NCBI GenBank assembly: GCA_002104945.1 | Contig: MCFH01000029.1 | Location: forward strand, 186,001-250,000 | Length of the DNA stretch: 64,000 nt | Reading direction: 5' to 3' | Source of the DNA: Piromyces finnis | Lineage: Eukaryota; Neocallimastigomycota; Neocallimastigomycetes; Neocallimastigales; Neocallimastigaceae | In this document: one piece after another, positions 1 through 14,008 of the stretch | How the letters are laid out: each line of letters starts with the position of its first letter | How positions within the stretch are numbered: position 1 is the first letter of the stretch | Position numbers and translations under genes: made by a program | Notes under the pieces: model-generated | What the model was told of the DNA's origin: nothing | What the model saw: only the letters and a program-made list of their open reading frames with translations | Databases searched by the model: none

Positions 1-59
1 ATTAATCATTGTATTTTTTAAAAAAAAGTTAATGAATAAAGAGCATATCAATAACATAC

Positions 60-233
60 ATCTTGTGCAAATTTAACTTTTCTCATATAAAATTGTCTAA
101 TACGAGTAATTTTATAGTTTGGGTGAACGACTGTTGGTGTTTTTCTTTGGGTTTTTGATAAAACAATATCAATAAAGTCGGTTACTGTTGGAACAACAGT
201 AATCTTTTTGAAATTATAAAAGGATGATGCCAT
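60..233 (-). CDS. NOG1: NOG1/GTPBP4 nucleolar GTPase, first coding exon (gene continues beyond the left edge)
   Basis: NOG1 is an Obg-family GTPase that acts in nucleoli on pre-60S ribosomal particles. Only the first 58 codons are present, starting at the ATG at 233. The peptide carries the very conserved family N-terminus: [20 protein letters not shown], then [18 protein letters not shown], then [11 protein letters not shown]. This is nearly collinear with animal and yeast NOG1 apart from one or two residues right after the Met. The exon ends at 60 on a complete codon and is followed by a GTATGT donor at 59-54, after which the frame soon stops, so an intron begins there. The G domain would lie outside the window. 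The gene is divergent from the next one, with about 830 bp between start codons. Identification is firm; only the missing part is unknown. Confidence 0.93.
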
Positions 234-431
234 TTTTAATATTAATTTTTATATGAAATTAAAAAAAAAAATAAATTATTTTATATAAATATATATATAT
301 TATTTGAATAAATTAAAATCTTCGAAAGTAAATTTCTTATATTTAATAATACTATTTTTGAACAAAGATTTTAAATTTTATATTCAAAAATAATATTAGA
401 GTTTCTTTACTTTTAAAGAAAATATTAAAGT

Positions 432-490
<59 letters not shown>

Positions 491-1062
491 TTAATTATAT
501 TATATTAAAACAAAAATCAAAATATATTTGTTAAAAAAAAAATAATATTACATATATTATAATTGATTTTATAATATATTGTTTAATTAAATGTTCTATA
601 TTTAAAATTATTGAAAAAATAATTTTAAATTTTGATTTTTTGAGAAATTTAACCAATAATATATAAATCTATATATTTCTATAATCTGATTGGTTAATGG
701 TTTCATTCTTTATATGAAGGAAATATGTAAATTATTATGTAAAGAATATATTTATACATACACGTGATAAAAAAGCAGTATATACATATGATTTTAAACT
801 TTGTTATGTAAAATTTTAATTACTAATATTAATATCAAATTAATATAATTTAATTTAATATTATTTGGTCTACAGTAGAAATTGAAAAAAAAATATATTA
901 ACATATTAACTCAGAAATGTTTTAATGAAAATTAATTTATATTAAAAGAATTAATATTACTTATAATAATATTTTTGGTTTAACATAAAATTTATAAATT
1001 GATTAAATATTGTTATAAGAGAATTAAAAGAATTATTAAAAACAAATACAAAAAAAATTAAA
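234..1062. other. Intergenic, probable divergent promoter region
   Basis: This A+T-rich stretch separates the divergent NOG1 and CatSper-like genes. It holds a run of about 50 A between roughly 434 and 486 and otherwise has no open frame with coding character. It must contain both promoters, but no specific element can be assigned. Confidence 0.6.
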
Positions 1063-4000
1063 ATGAAAGTTACTAAATTAAAGCATAAATTATATATATA
1101 TGTAATAATACTAATATCAGTATGTTTTTGCTTAAAATCTAGTTACAAATGGTATATACTACATAAAACCATCATATATTATAATTAATTAATACTAATA
1201 TATTATATTTAATAGGGAAGGTGATATAATAAATTATCGTCAAGACATTGAGAATATAAAGCAAAATGAAGAATCTTTAAAATACGCAGAACTATCGGAT
1301 TCAAAAATATATTATTTAAGAATTAGAATTATAAATAAAAGTGTAAAGTATTAAGGAAATCCTTACTACATTTTTATACTCGTAATATAAATTATAATAC
1401 CCTTTCGCTCATTTAAAATTTTAATAAATAAATTATAAAGACAGGAAAGATATGTAAATTATGCAATAAACAATTAATGCGTGCAGGAGGAAAGCCAAAT
1501 GTAGTTAATAATTTAAAAAAACCAGATACTCTAAATGGTTTAATGACTTTTGGAAACGTAATTAGAGGAAAATATGAATGGTATTATCCTTTTATCACAA
1601 ATGAAATTGGGATTGATTTTTTAATTATTGAATCAAATGACTTATTACCATATGATCTAGTCAGAGAAGGTGTTGAATCACATTATTTGGCATTAGTTGT
1701 ATATTGGGATATTTATAAAACATTGCGTGTAATCATTTCACTATAATTTATTTAATTATTATTTTAATAATCTAATTATTTTAATATATATCTATATATC
1801 ATATTTAGCTTGTTCAAAAATATGATATTAGTAATTCAGTAATTCAACTAAAAGATTTAGATGTATTACATGTTGATGATATTGAATTCTTTATCAATCA
1901 CAGTTATTCACCATTTGCCTTTGGTATATTAAAAAATTATAAAACGCCTACTGCTTTAATATTATCATTAAATAGAAAAACTCTAGAAGTGGTGGAATTT
2001 GAAAACGAATCTTTAACTCAAGCAACAGAAGGTTTTTTTCTAATAATTCTATACTTACAATTATTTCATAATATTGACATGCTTATTATATATACATTTA
2101 TATAAAAAAAGGGAAGCTTAATGATTACAAATTATTATCTGGGATCTTCGATTCCACTAAAATTATTCTTAATACAACTAATGGACTTTTAATTGGAAAT
2201 TGGAAAGAAGTATAATTACTTAATATATAAATTATTATATATAAATCATATAATTAAATTATAAATTATTTAAATTGAAATTTCCAGAAAAATAATAATA
2301 GTACATTAGCAAATAATTCAGATATATCAGATATTTCATGGGTAAAAGCAAATATAAAAGATATTAAAAAAGTAGAATTTGACACCCAAGAACCACATTT
2401 GGATAAAGACTATTGTAATGTTACATTTATTTTCGATAAAAATCAAAGAATATATGTATTATATGGAGAATTTATTGAACCAGAAGAATTATTAGTAAAA
2501 TAATAATATATATATATTATAAAAAATATAAAATTATTTTTTTCTAATGTAATACCATAAAATAATTAATTATAATATAATAGGATAATAAGAAAAAACC
2601 ACTATATTTATTTTTAAATATTCCACGCGAAAAAATAGATTTAATAAGTGGAACATTAAGTAAAGAGTTTTGTAATAGATATCTATTTTTAATATTTAAT
2701 TATATTAATAATGCTTATGAAATATATGATTATGATTTGATAGTATGTATTTAAATAAATATTAAAAATATAAAGTCTTCTGCTAATACAAAAATAAAAC
2801 ATATATAATATAGAGTTTTGAATGGAGCTTTGTTTTTAGACTTAATAGTATAAATACTAATAAAGAATTACCATATGTTGTAATCAATGATGATTTATCT
2901 GGGAATTTTAAGTTGAAACTTTCAGGAATGACTTTTCAACACACTACTTCAAATGAATTATATCTATATGGTAATGCATTAATTGTAAGGTATATAAAAA
3001 TATAGAAATCAGATTTTAAATATGTAAATATACTTTTTAATATAATAAATAATAAATGTAAAATGATATCTAAGTAATACAAAATCTTTATATCATATAT
3101 TAGTTCAAATGGGGGTTATTCATTTAGTTGCATCGATATATTTAATGAAAAAGAAGATGGAATAATTGATAAATTCAAAACTAATGATGGATCTTATTCA
3201 TTTTCAACAACAATGAATGATGTAACATACAATATTTTAATATTTTAATTTAATTATTCTACATATTTATAAAATATATATACTTTTAATTACTAATAAT
3301 AAAAGGTTTGGTTTGGTAACATAAACTATGGTAGAAGTGTAAAAATTTTAAGTAGAAAGGATTCGGAATATAAAAACTACAGTCATTATTCAGTTAGTCC
3401 GATATATATTGAAAATTCTAAACTAAAAATTATTGAAATTTTTTATAATTCAACAATAAATTTCAAAATTAAAGATATTGATATTCACAACGAGTTGAAT
3501 AAATATGCATTAAAAAATGAGGTAAAATTGCATATAATGTTAAATTATAATCTATAAATTATATAAGCATTATTAAATTTTAAATTCACTTATTCAAAAA
3601 TTGAAATATAAAGTTAATATGTCCATACAAATATATTTCTGTCAATTCTACCAAAGAACCGGAAGTAGTTAGAGTGTAAATATAGTTTTTTTTTTAATAT
3701 TCTGAAATAACTATTATAATACTAATTATATACATAGTATTTTAGAAAATAAGCATTCACAACTTCCACATCACATCTATCTTGAAAAGCATCAATTTTA
3801 TAATTTTACGCTTTCCGTATATTTAGAAGATAATTACAATATTGAAAATTCAAATTTAATGTTTAGTTTAAATAATTTTAATAATATACAATTAAATGTT
3901 AATAAGATTACTGATCGTATTAATAGAAAAATTAATTATGATGTAAAGAAAAATTACTTTATTAAAATATAAGTTAAATAATTTATAATACATTAATAAA

Positions 4001-5156
4001 TTATAATATACATTTTTTTAACAAGGTTTCAATATACGATAAAGGAAACTTGAATTCTCAATATGAACCTGGAAAGAACTTGGAATTGAGTAATCTAATA
4101 ACAACATTTAATGGTTTAAATTATAAGTGCTTAATAAAAGATGATTCAAACAGTTATTCAACTGATATTGAAGTAATTGAATTTTACATTTAATTAGAAT
4201 TTATTATTTAATTATATATTATAATATCTAATTTATTATTTTATTATGCTAATTTTAAAATTTAGAAAGATTTACCTAATTTAGTTATATATTCAGGCTG
4301 TTCACCATTTCAAAATATATCAACGGTTTTTGGACAACAATATTTTAACAATTGCCCTCATAAAAATAATATTCCTTGTGTATTTTTCGAAGATAGTAAT
4401 TTCAATCTATATAATAAAATATCACAATAAATTACTTTATTTAATAAATAATTAATATATATCTTTTTTATTTTATTTTATTTTATTTTTAGCAATTGAT
4501 CCAATATTTCAAATAACAGATCTTGTTACCAATTACACAACAAATTTTACAGGATTCTATACAATAGAAGCAATTGCCGGTGGAACAAAATTAGATAATA
4601 TTAAAGATTTTTCATACAATACTAAACGCATTGTTAATCCTCGTTCAAACGCTAAAAATCTAAAATTAATATGGTCACCTTCTGATGCATATGATAATCC
4701 ATCAATGATGTCTCTTGAAAGAAATCAAATAAGGTATATAAATTTATTATATAATTTAAAAATAATGAAATTTTAGATTATTAATATAGAATATATTAAT
4801 AATTAAATTTTTTTATTTAAATTATTATCATTAGTTTTATATGTGCGAAAGGAAGTCCATGCAAAAAAGTTTTTCCAACAAAATTTTTTGGATCAACAAT
4901 ATATTACATAAAATTTAGAATGTCAACAAATCAAGTTAATCAATATAATTCATATTGTAAATTTGATATTGATTTTATTATTCAATTGTATGGAATACCA
5001 TTAGATTTTACAACTTCTACATATATTCTAGTAATTGGTTTAGGAATATTTATACTGTTTACTATTATTTTAGGACTATATATGGTTCATCAACAGTTTA
5101 AATCTCTCAGAGTCTCTGATAGTTACTCTTTAACTGAAAAATTTAAAGGTGATTAA
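1063..5156 (+). CDS. Type I membrane glycoprotein, candidate CatSper auxiliary subunit (delta/epsilon-like), 935 aa
   Basis: Sixteen exons keep one frame: 1063-1151, 1216-1342, 1441-1728, 1809-2031, 2112-2209, 2288-2494, 2584-2742, 2814-2989, 3104-3221, 3306-3521, 3614-3675, 3738-3942, 4026-4172, 4266-4395, 4493-4733 and 4835-5156. The protein starts with a signal peptide (about residues 1-26). A long, beta-strand-like extracellular part follows with many N-x-S/T sites and paired cysteines, for example KICKLCNK near residue 75 and three Cys near 715-745. A single membrane helix lies at about 892-912 and a 23-residue tail ends it. The juxtamembrane block SYCKFDIDFIIQLYGIPL and the segment CVFFED..IDPIFQITDLV resemble CatSper auxiliary subunits as I remember them, and the length fits CATSPERE (about 950 aa). 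CatSper is the Ca2+ channel complex of the flagellar membrane, which fits a zoosporic fungus. The gene structure is strong. The family call is a hypothesis; an unrelated lineage-specific surface protein is the alternative. The exon 2/3 junction has a second in-frame solution (1340/1445). Confidence 0.6.
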
Positions 5157-5252
5157 AATAAACTAGTTTATGACGACTATAAACATTTTTAAAAATATAT
5201 ACCCAGTTAGTATTAATAACTAAATAAACATATCATATTAATGTATTAATAT
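5121..5252 (+). repeat. Direct repeat, copy A (3' end of the CatSper-like gene)
   Basis: This copy covers the last codons (SYSLTEKFKGD and stop) and about 95 bp of 3' flank. It pairs with 7421-7553; I count six substitutions and one inserted base over about 133 bp. Confidence 0.9.
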
Positions 5253-5255
5253 GAA

Positions 5256-5286
<31 letters not shown>

Positions 5287-5299
5287 TAATAATAATAAT

Positions 5300-5571
5300 T
5301 GTGAATATTTATGGACACATAATTTCATTCATTTATATCATATATTTATGAATACACGTGATTAATATATAAAAGCATAAACATGTATTAAAAGTGTTGT
5401 AAACGTAATGTCGACGTGTTGTAGAGATAGTTATTTTTTATTTATTTTATTTTATTTGCATGGTCACATGATCTTACATCTTACTATAATAACTGTAATA
5501 TTTAACAATGTAACTTTTTCTCTTTGTTAACCTTATTAATAAAATTATTTATTAATTAAATTTATTTCACA
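5300..5571 (+). repeat. Possible 5' long terminal repeat of the copia remnant
   Basis: The segment begins TGTGAATATT and ends TTTCACA, giving the TG..CA ends usual for LTRs. It has a TATA-like box near 5374 and sits 85 bp before the Gag start codon. No 3' partner was found in the window and no tRNA primer-binding site was recognised just downstream, so the limits are tentative. Confidence 0.3.
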
Positions 5572-5655
5572 GATTAATAGTCTCAAACCTCAAACTCTAA
5601 TCAATAATAAAATTTCATAAGAAAAATTTCAAAACAAAATTTTGTGGTGTTTAAT

Positions 5656-6537
5656 ATGTACCAACAATTAATTTTACCCAAAAACCAACGTCTTCATGGA
5701 AAGTCCAACTTTGACACTTGGAGTCTTTTAATCAAGGCAGCCGCTTTTAGACAGGGTCTAACTAACTACCTTGAACAAGACATTGTTGGAACCATCAAAG
5801 ACAACAGCTTTGAGATAAACCTTAGTCTCAAAGATGACTACAATATGGCTATTAAGAGGATTATTGTCGACGCCGCCTACTACCATCCTAACAGTTGCCT
5901 CGCGTCCATTTATAAAGCCCTCACTAAAACTACGGGAGAGGACATTATTACAAGCAGCAACATTGATAATAATGTTGTAGCCGCCAATAAATTGGCAAAC
6001 TCATCAATTTATAAGGCCGAGATAGTATCAGCAGTTGAAAGGCTAAATGCTGGTGTATGCCTTATGATCATTCAAAATGTGGATGAGAAAATCCTCAGAG
6101 AGATTGGTTGTAATATTAACAGTTACCAAGTATTCAAAAAGTTGTATACAAAATATGGTAATGCTAATGCAGACATCGAATACAGGCAAAAGAAGTTAAG
6201 AAGATTACATACTGAAGATGATGAAGTTGATGATCCAATGAACGTTGATTTTGTTAGCCGAGAAAACAAATCAACAAAGAATAAAAATTACGGTAATAAA
6301 AGAAATATAAACAGAAGCCACCGTACCTACTGTCATATTTGCTGTGAACATGGACACTCCACTAAAATGTGTAAATATAATCAAAAGACCAAGATAGAAA
6401 GAGAACAAAAAAGAAACAATAATAATAAGGCCTATAATCAAAACAAATCCAAAAGAAATTCACAAGGGAAGCAAGTTCACAAGAAAAAACAACAACAAAA
6501 GAAATACAGCCAAGAAGTAAATTTCGATGAAAACTAG
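5656..6537 (+). CDS. Copia-type Gag (capsid/nucleocapsid) protein, 293 aa
   Basis: Gag packages retrotransposon RNA in virus-like particles. The first ATG of the open frame is at 5656. The N-terminal block (LHGKSNFDTWSLLIKAA, FRQGLTNYLEQDI) is typical of fungal and plant copia Gag. Near residue 230 is a zinc knuckle of the form C-x2-C-x4-H-x4-C (CHICCEHGHSTKMC), followed by a very basic tail (Lys/Asn/Gln). The frame stops at a TAG (6535-6537) and continues open in the same phase from 6538 to 6897. The frame therefore carries either one nonsense mutation or a leaky stop. An intact copia Gag-Pol would go on into protease, which is absent here. Confidence 0.82.
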   Translation: MYQQLILPKNQRLHGKSNFDTWSLLIKAAAFRQGLTNYLEQDIVGTIKDNSFEINLSLKDDYNMAIKRIIVDAAYYHPNSCLASIYKALTKTTGEDIITSSNIDNNVVAANKLANSSIYKAEIVSAVERLNAGVCLMIIQNVDEKILREIGCNINSYQVFKKLYTKYGNANADIEYRQKKLRRLHTEDDEVDDPMNVDFVSRENKSTKNKNYGNKRNINRSHRTYCHICCEHGHSTKMCKYNQKTKIEREQKRNNNNKAYNQNKSKRNSQGKQVHKKKQQQKKYSQEVNFDEN

Positions 6538-7321
6538 GACGATAATAAAACTACTATGGACAAGGACCCAGAAAATGAAAATTTAAAATTTTATGACAAA
6601 AAAGAAGAAAAAACTAAGATAAAGACTAATAGGAATTCTCAAGAAGAAGATAATGTTAAACACTCAAATTTAAAGGACAAAATGAAACTCGTTAATGATT
6701 CAAAAAGTAATTCTAAAAATAATTCTGAAAACATTGATAATGACACCGCAAATTTCAAAAACAAAAATAATAATTTAAATTCAAAATTTAACAAAAATAA
6801 ATTCACCGAAGAGATTTTAAAAGTTTTGGAAGAAATTGTAAATAACAATTGCAATTTCGAAAATAGAAATATAGAAATTTTAAATAATATTAAATAATAT
6901 TAATAATAATGACATTTACCTACATCCTGAAACACCTTGTCCTGATAATGGTAACTCTGGTAATTATTTTACTGAAAATAATAAACATCACAATATCAAA
7001 AATCTTGTTAATTTTATTAACAATAATATTGAAAATTCTATTACCAAAAATATTTATAATACCACGTTTTCTGGTGATAATAATCTTGATAATTCCAAAA
7101 TTGATCATAGTGAAGAAATTTTTATTAATAAAAATTTTTCAAAAAATTGATTCAAATATTCAAAAGAAAAATGAAAACATTTTATTGGATGATGTCTCAA
7201 ATAATCCACGTCATAATTCTAGCAGAAATTCTAACGTTACACGGGATAATTCTACCTGCTCAGGTAGTATGAATATTAATGATAATTTAAATTTAAATTC
7301 AAAAATTTCCGTCAAAAATAA
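6538..7321 (+). pseudogene. Broken Gag-Pol linker of the copia remnant
   Basis: After the TAG the Gag frame stays open to 6897 and encodes a Lys/Asn/Glu-rich stretch. Similar Asn-rich sequence then appears in two other frames in turn: about 6930-7147, starting PCPDNGNSGNY, and about 7140-7320, with NPRHNSSRNSN. Shifting coding character between frames is what frameshift decay of one long spacer would produce. No protease or integrase motif is present in any frame. Confidence 0.55.
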
Positions 7322-7420
7322 GGTATTGATTTTTACCTAACCTATTCTTCTATGTTAAATATTGACAGTCTTAAAATTATTATTGCTATTGCTGCTAAAT
7401 TTAAGTATCAACATGATATT
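7322..7420 (+). pseudogene. Copia reverse-transcriptase fragment, 33 codons
   Basis: Translation gives GIDFYLTYSSMLNIDSLK followed by IIIAIAAKFKYQHDI. This matches the start of the copia reverse-transcriptase domain, whose usual form is GIDY..T(F/Y)SP(T)LN.DSLK....IAAKF....HQLD. The codon before it is TAA, so nothing joins it to Gag. At its 3' end it runs in frame, without a gap, into a second copy of the last ten codons of the upstream membrane-protein gene (7421-7456), giving a chimeric peptide. The catalytic aspartates of the enzyme are not included. Confidence 0.75.
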
Positions 7421-9537
<2,117 letters not shown>

Positions 9538-11378
9538 ATGACTTCTTCGACTTCTAGTTCGAAGGCAATAACACCATCCATTGCAACACCTTCAAATTCA
9601 AATACAAAAAGTAACATAATTTCTTCATCAAAAATTACTGTAGAAAATGTTAATATGAATATGAAAAATTTTTCTAAAAGTAATGGAATTGAAAATAATG
9701 ATTCAAATCAAAATTCTAATTCTAATAATAATAACAATAATAACAATAATAATCACAATATAAAATTAGAAAGCCAAGTTTCTGATAATAATATATCAAA
9801 AATTAAAGAAAATAATAATAACAGTAATAGTCAAACTGGCCTTAGTGGAAACAATACTTCTAATTCTAATAATAATACTAATAATGGAAGTATGAATTCA
9901 TCAATTAATAATTTAAATATTAAAAATGAAAATTCTAATATTAAAAGCGAAAACAGAACTATAGAAAATAATTCAAACAATAATCAAAGTAATATGGATA
10001 ATGGAAATAATAACAATAACAGTAGCAATAATAATGATTCAATAAATAACACCTCATTAAATAATAACAATAATAGTGATGGTAATAATAAAAATAATAA
10101 CAATAACGATAATAATAATGGTATTAACAATAATGAAAATATTAATAATAATGGTAACGGTAATAATAATCAAATACAAAGTATGCCATCAACTCCATCT
10201 ATGACACTACCACCACCATTAAAACCGTCACAAAATAATTTCTCAAACTCTAATCAAGGTATGAGCAGAAGAATGTTACCTCCTCAACAATCTCAATCTC
10301 AACAAAAACCAATACATCATTCTCGTCATAGTCAACCGTCTCCAATTCAACCACCTCAACATACTCCAATTCAACCACATCCTAATAGTAATATAACACC
10401 AATAACACCTCAAAATCAACAAGGTTCATATTTAGGAAACCAGCTTATTCAGTCAAAATATCAATTATCATCACAACAAATTAACAGTTTGAACTTACCA
10501 CTATTAAATGTACCTGTGCCTAACTCAAAATACCTGTCTTTAAAGCATAATAAGTTTGATACAATAAAAAAGGAAATTAATATTTTAGAGGATGTTTATA
10601 ATGAATATATTGATTTAAGAGATCAAATAAATAAATTTTTGTCTGATAAAGTAGAATTACAAAAGAGTTATATTCATTTTTTTGAATTATGTTATCAACT
10701 TAATTTTGAAATTAAAAAACAGAATGATATTATAAGTAATTATCAAAATCTAATTAACAAGATTCGTTCAAAGGTTCCTCAGTCTGAGAATCAATTTATT
10801 CAACAATGTATAGAACAAATTAATAATATTAAGAAAGAGGTAGTTATTTTTAATTATCATTCTAATTTTGAAAATTATTTAGTATGCTAATTTTTTCGAA
10901 ATAATTTTTATATTGGAATGTATGAAAATCTTTAGCCATTACCACCCATGTCAAACCAAGTAAAAATGCAACCAATAATGCCGGCAAAATCAAATCAAAA
11001 TCAATCATTACGTGATATAATGGTAATTATATATTATTATTTATAATTATATATGTATGAAATAAATAAAAAATATAATATGATTAATATAATTTTATAT
11101 TAATGAATACTTTGAATATTATTTTAAAGTCTTCTTCGAGTTCAGCAAATTCATTAAGTTCATTTCAATATGAAAAGCCTCATGGTAAGACTCGTGGTAG
11201 ACCTAAATCTAAACCAGATAAATTAAAAGAAGGTTAGTATATAAATATATATAAGTTTAAACAATTTAATGTTTATTTAATATTTTATATTAACAATAAT
11301 AAAATAATTATAAATGAATAAAATAATTCATTTATATTTATAGGAAATAAACGTATAAAGTTTGAAGATGTAAGTAAC

Positions 11379-11409
<31 letters not shown>

Positions 11410-11660
11410 AATAAATAATAATAATCCCTATAATTTCCATAATTAATTATTTATTATTAAATAATATCATAAATATAAATATATAATGAATGGATTAGCA
11501 GAATATACCGTCTCATTCATCAATAACACAAAGTCCATGTACTAATATGTCAGCAATAATACCACAACAAAATCAACAAATGATGCAAGGCCAAGCTTCA
11601 AACCAATTCCAACAAATACAAATGAATAATGGAAATAATAATTCTCAATTTAATAATTTT

Positions 11661-11711
<51 letters not shown>

Positions 11712-14008
11712 AATAATATGAATAATAACTTGATACAGAATCGATTACAAAATAATTGTAATATGATGTTTAATAATAATAACAACAATAATAACAATAT
11801 GAATAATAGTATGGGAAATAATATGAATAATATTAATAATAATATGAATATAAATAACATAAACAACAACAATAATAATAGTAGTGACAACAACAGCAAT
11901 AATAATAACGCAAATAATATGAACAACATGAATAATAATATGAATATGAATAATATGAATAATAATATGAATATGAATAATATGAATAATAATATGAGTA
12001 TGAATAATAACATGAATATGAATAACAATATGAATATGAATAACAACAATATGAATAACAATATGAACAACAATATGAATAATAATATGAATATTAATAA
12101 CATGAATAGCATGAATTGTATGAATAATATGAACATGAATAATAATATTAATAATATAAACAACAATAACATGAGTAATAATAATACTAATACTAATAAC
12201 AACAACAACAATAATAATAATAATAATAACCATAATAATCATCATCTTCATAATAATAACAACAATAACAATAATAATAACAATAACAACAACAATAATA
12301 ATAATAACAATAATAATAATAATAATAACAGTAACAACAACATGAATCAATTTATATATCAAACTCAAAATTCTAATATGAATCCCAATATGAATCCAAA
12401 TATAAATCCAAATATGAATCTAAATATGAATTCAAATAATATGAACTATAACCAGTCACCACCACAAAATCAAATAATGAATAATAGGATGATAGAAAAA
12501 TCTCAATTACCAAAAAGTGCTCATTTAATAGCTACTATACAAAACAGTATGTATAATATATTCTATATTTTATATTTTAATAATTAATATAATATATAAT
12601 AGCATATTTTTTATTAATTACTATATAAAAATTTGACAAAGAAACTGAAGGTATTGTTTGCTCTATTGCCACTAATGATCCTTATATTTATACTGGTGGA
12701 AGGGTAAAATATAATTTTAAAAATATTTTCATACTTATATGATATGGTATAATTATTAATAATTTTTTTTTTTTTATATTGATAATAGGGATATATCAAA
12801 ACATGGGATATCAATAAAATCAAAGATAAGAGTGGTGTTATTGAACCATTGTATAATTTAGAATGCTTAGATGGATATATTCGAGCATGTAAAGTAACAC
12901 CTGATTCACGTAATTTAATTGTTGCAGGAGAATCAGAGTATATTGTTATATGTGATATTACTAAACCTCAACCAACAATTCAAACTCGTCTTACGTTACC
13001 AGAATCGGAAGCTTCTACATATGCATTATCAACAAGTGTAGATTCAAGATATTTATTTAGTTGTTCAAGTAATAATTGTATATATGTTTGGGATATACAT
13101 ACTTCGAAACTTATAAAGTATGTAAACACAGTGAATATATTTTTCTATAAAAAATCTTTTTATTTTATTTTAATTAAACATATTATTATATATTATTATA
13201 TATGTAATATATTAATTTCTATATAAAAGGACTTTGAAGGGTCATACCGATTGTGTAACATGTTGCTCAATGACCCCAGATGGTAAATTAGTTACTGGTA
13301 GTTTAGATAAAACTGTTCGTCTATGGGAGGTTGGACCAGAAAAAGAAATGACAAAAATTGAATTCCCAGATCAAATCTTTTCTTTAGATATTTCTCCAAC
13401 AGTACCATATTTATCTGTCGGGTAATTTAAGATTATATATTATATATATTAAATATATCAATAAAAAATTCAGATTTAAATGTTTATTCTCCTTTTTTAT
13501 TATAATATTAATAAGCTAAATAATATATATTTGTAATTTAATTAATTTTTCTAATCAATATATTTAATCAATAGTTTACAAAATAGCATAGTTGATATTC
13601 GTTATTTAATGGAATGTAAAAATGAATCTGAACATAAAGGTCATGATAATTGTGTATTAAGTTTAAAATATGCTCCATCTGGTAATTGGTTTATTACTAC
13701 AGGAAAAGATTGCCAATGGATTATATGGAAAGGTCCAGAAGGTGGTATTTTACTAAAGGTAGGTTAAATATTATTATTATAAAACTATTTTATTTTGATA
13801 AATATCAATACCAATATATATATAAAACAAAATAAAACAAAAAAACAAACAAATAAAAAACATGACAATTGACAATATATTATTATTTTTAATTTAATAG
13901 CAAAAAGAAAATGCCTCACTTTTATGTTGTGATATCTCTAATTGTGGAAAATACTTTTTAACAGGATCAGGAGATGGAACAGCAAATATTTATGAAATTG
14001 AGTATTAA
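9538..14008 (+). CDS. TLE: Groucho/TLE-type transcriptional co-repressor, 1145 aa
   Basis: Groucho/TLE proteins are nuclear co-repressors recruited by DNA-binding factors. They tetramerise through an N-terminal Q domain and bind partner peptides with a C-terminal WD40 propeller. Ten exons keep one frame: 9538-10839, 10936-11022, 11130-11232, 11344-11369, 11502-12546, 12642-12703, 12789-13117, 13230-13421, 13575-13758 and 13901-14008. Residues 1-330 are Asn/Ser/Pro/Gln-rich. Residues about 335-434 are the Q domain (KFDTIKKEINILED, FFELCYQLNFEIKKQ). Residues about 464-505 are basic with an AT-hook-like TRGRPK motif and a likely nuclear signal. A 350-residue Asn/Met-rich linker follows, then WD40 repeats from about 855 to the end. 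The propeller follows TLE closely: YTGGRGYIKTWDI, SLDKTVRLWEV, QIFSLDISPT, CVLSLKYAPSGNWFITTGKD and a GSGDGTANIYEIEY end. Tup1 was considered, but the Q domain and the propeller blades are Groucho-like. Confidence 0.93.
11664..12336 (+). repeat. Asn/Met-rich low-complexity tracts inside the TLE-like gene
   Basis: Imperfect AAC/AAT/ATG triplet repeats encode long Asn runs with a periodic Met (MNMNNMNNN-like units). AAC and AAT are mixed, so the tract is not one pure slippage product. Confidence 0.9.

Larger units (their letters stand above)
5300..7420 (+). mobile_element. Decayed Ty1/copia-type retrotransposon (Gag plus a reverse-transcriptase scrap)
   Basis: The element contains a copia-type Gag frame with a CCHC zinc knuckle (5656-6537), then an Asn-rich region whose frame is broken several times (6538-7321). 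A 33-codon piece of copia reverse transcriptase follows at 7322-7420. Protease, integrase and nearly all of the polymerase are missing, so it cannot move on its own. It lies between two copies of the 3' end of the upstream gene (5121-5252 and 7421-7553). The Gag part is visibly less A+T-rich and uses more C-ending codons than its neighbours, which suggests a different origin or a recent arrival. Confidence 0.75.

Noticed and set aside
6909-7340. Plus-strand Ile/Leu-rich frame in the retroelement
   Set aside because: Its first half is an out-of-phase reading of Asn-rich Gag-Pol spacer; only the second half has coding-like composition, so it is treated as frameshift decay.
11645-12368. Long minus-strand frames opposite the Asn/Met tracts
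   Set aside because: They are the poly-Leu/Ile complements of AAC/AAT repeats, have no ordered sequence, and lie over a coding exon with clear homology on the plus strand.
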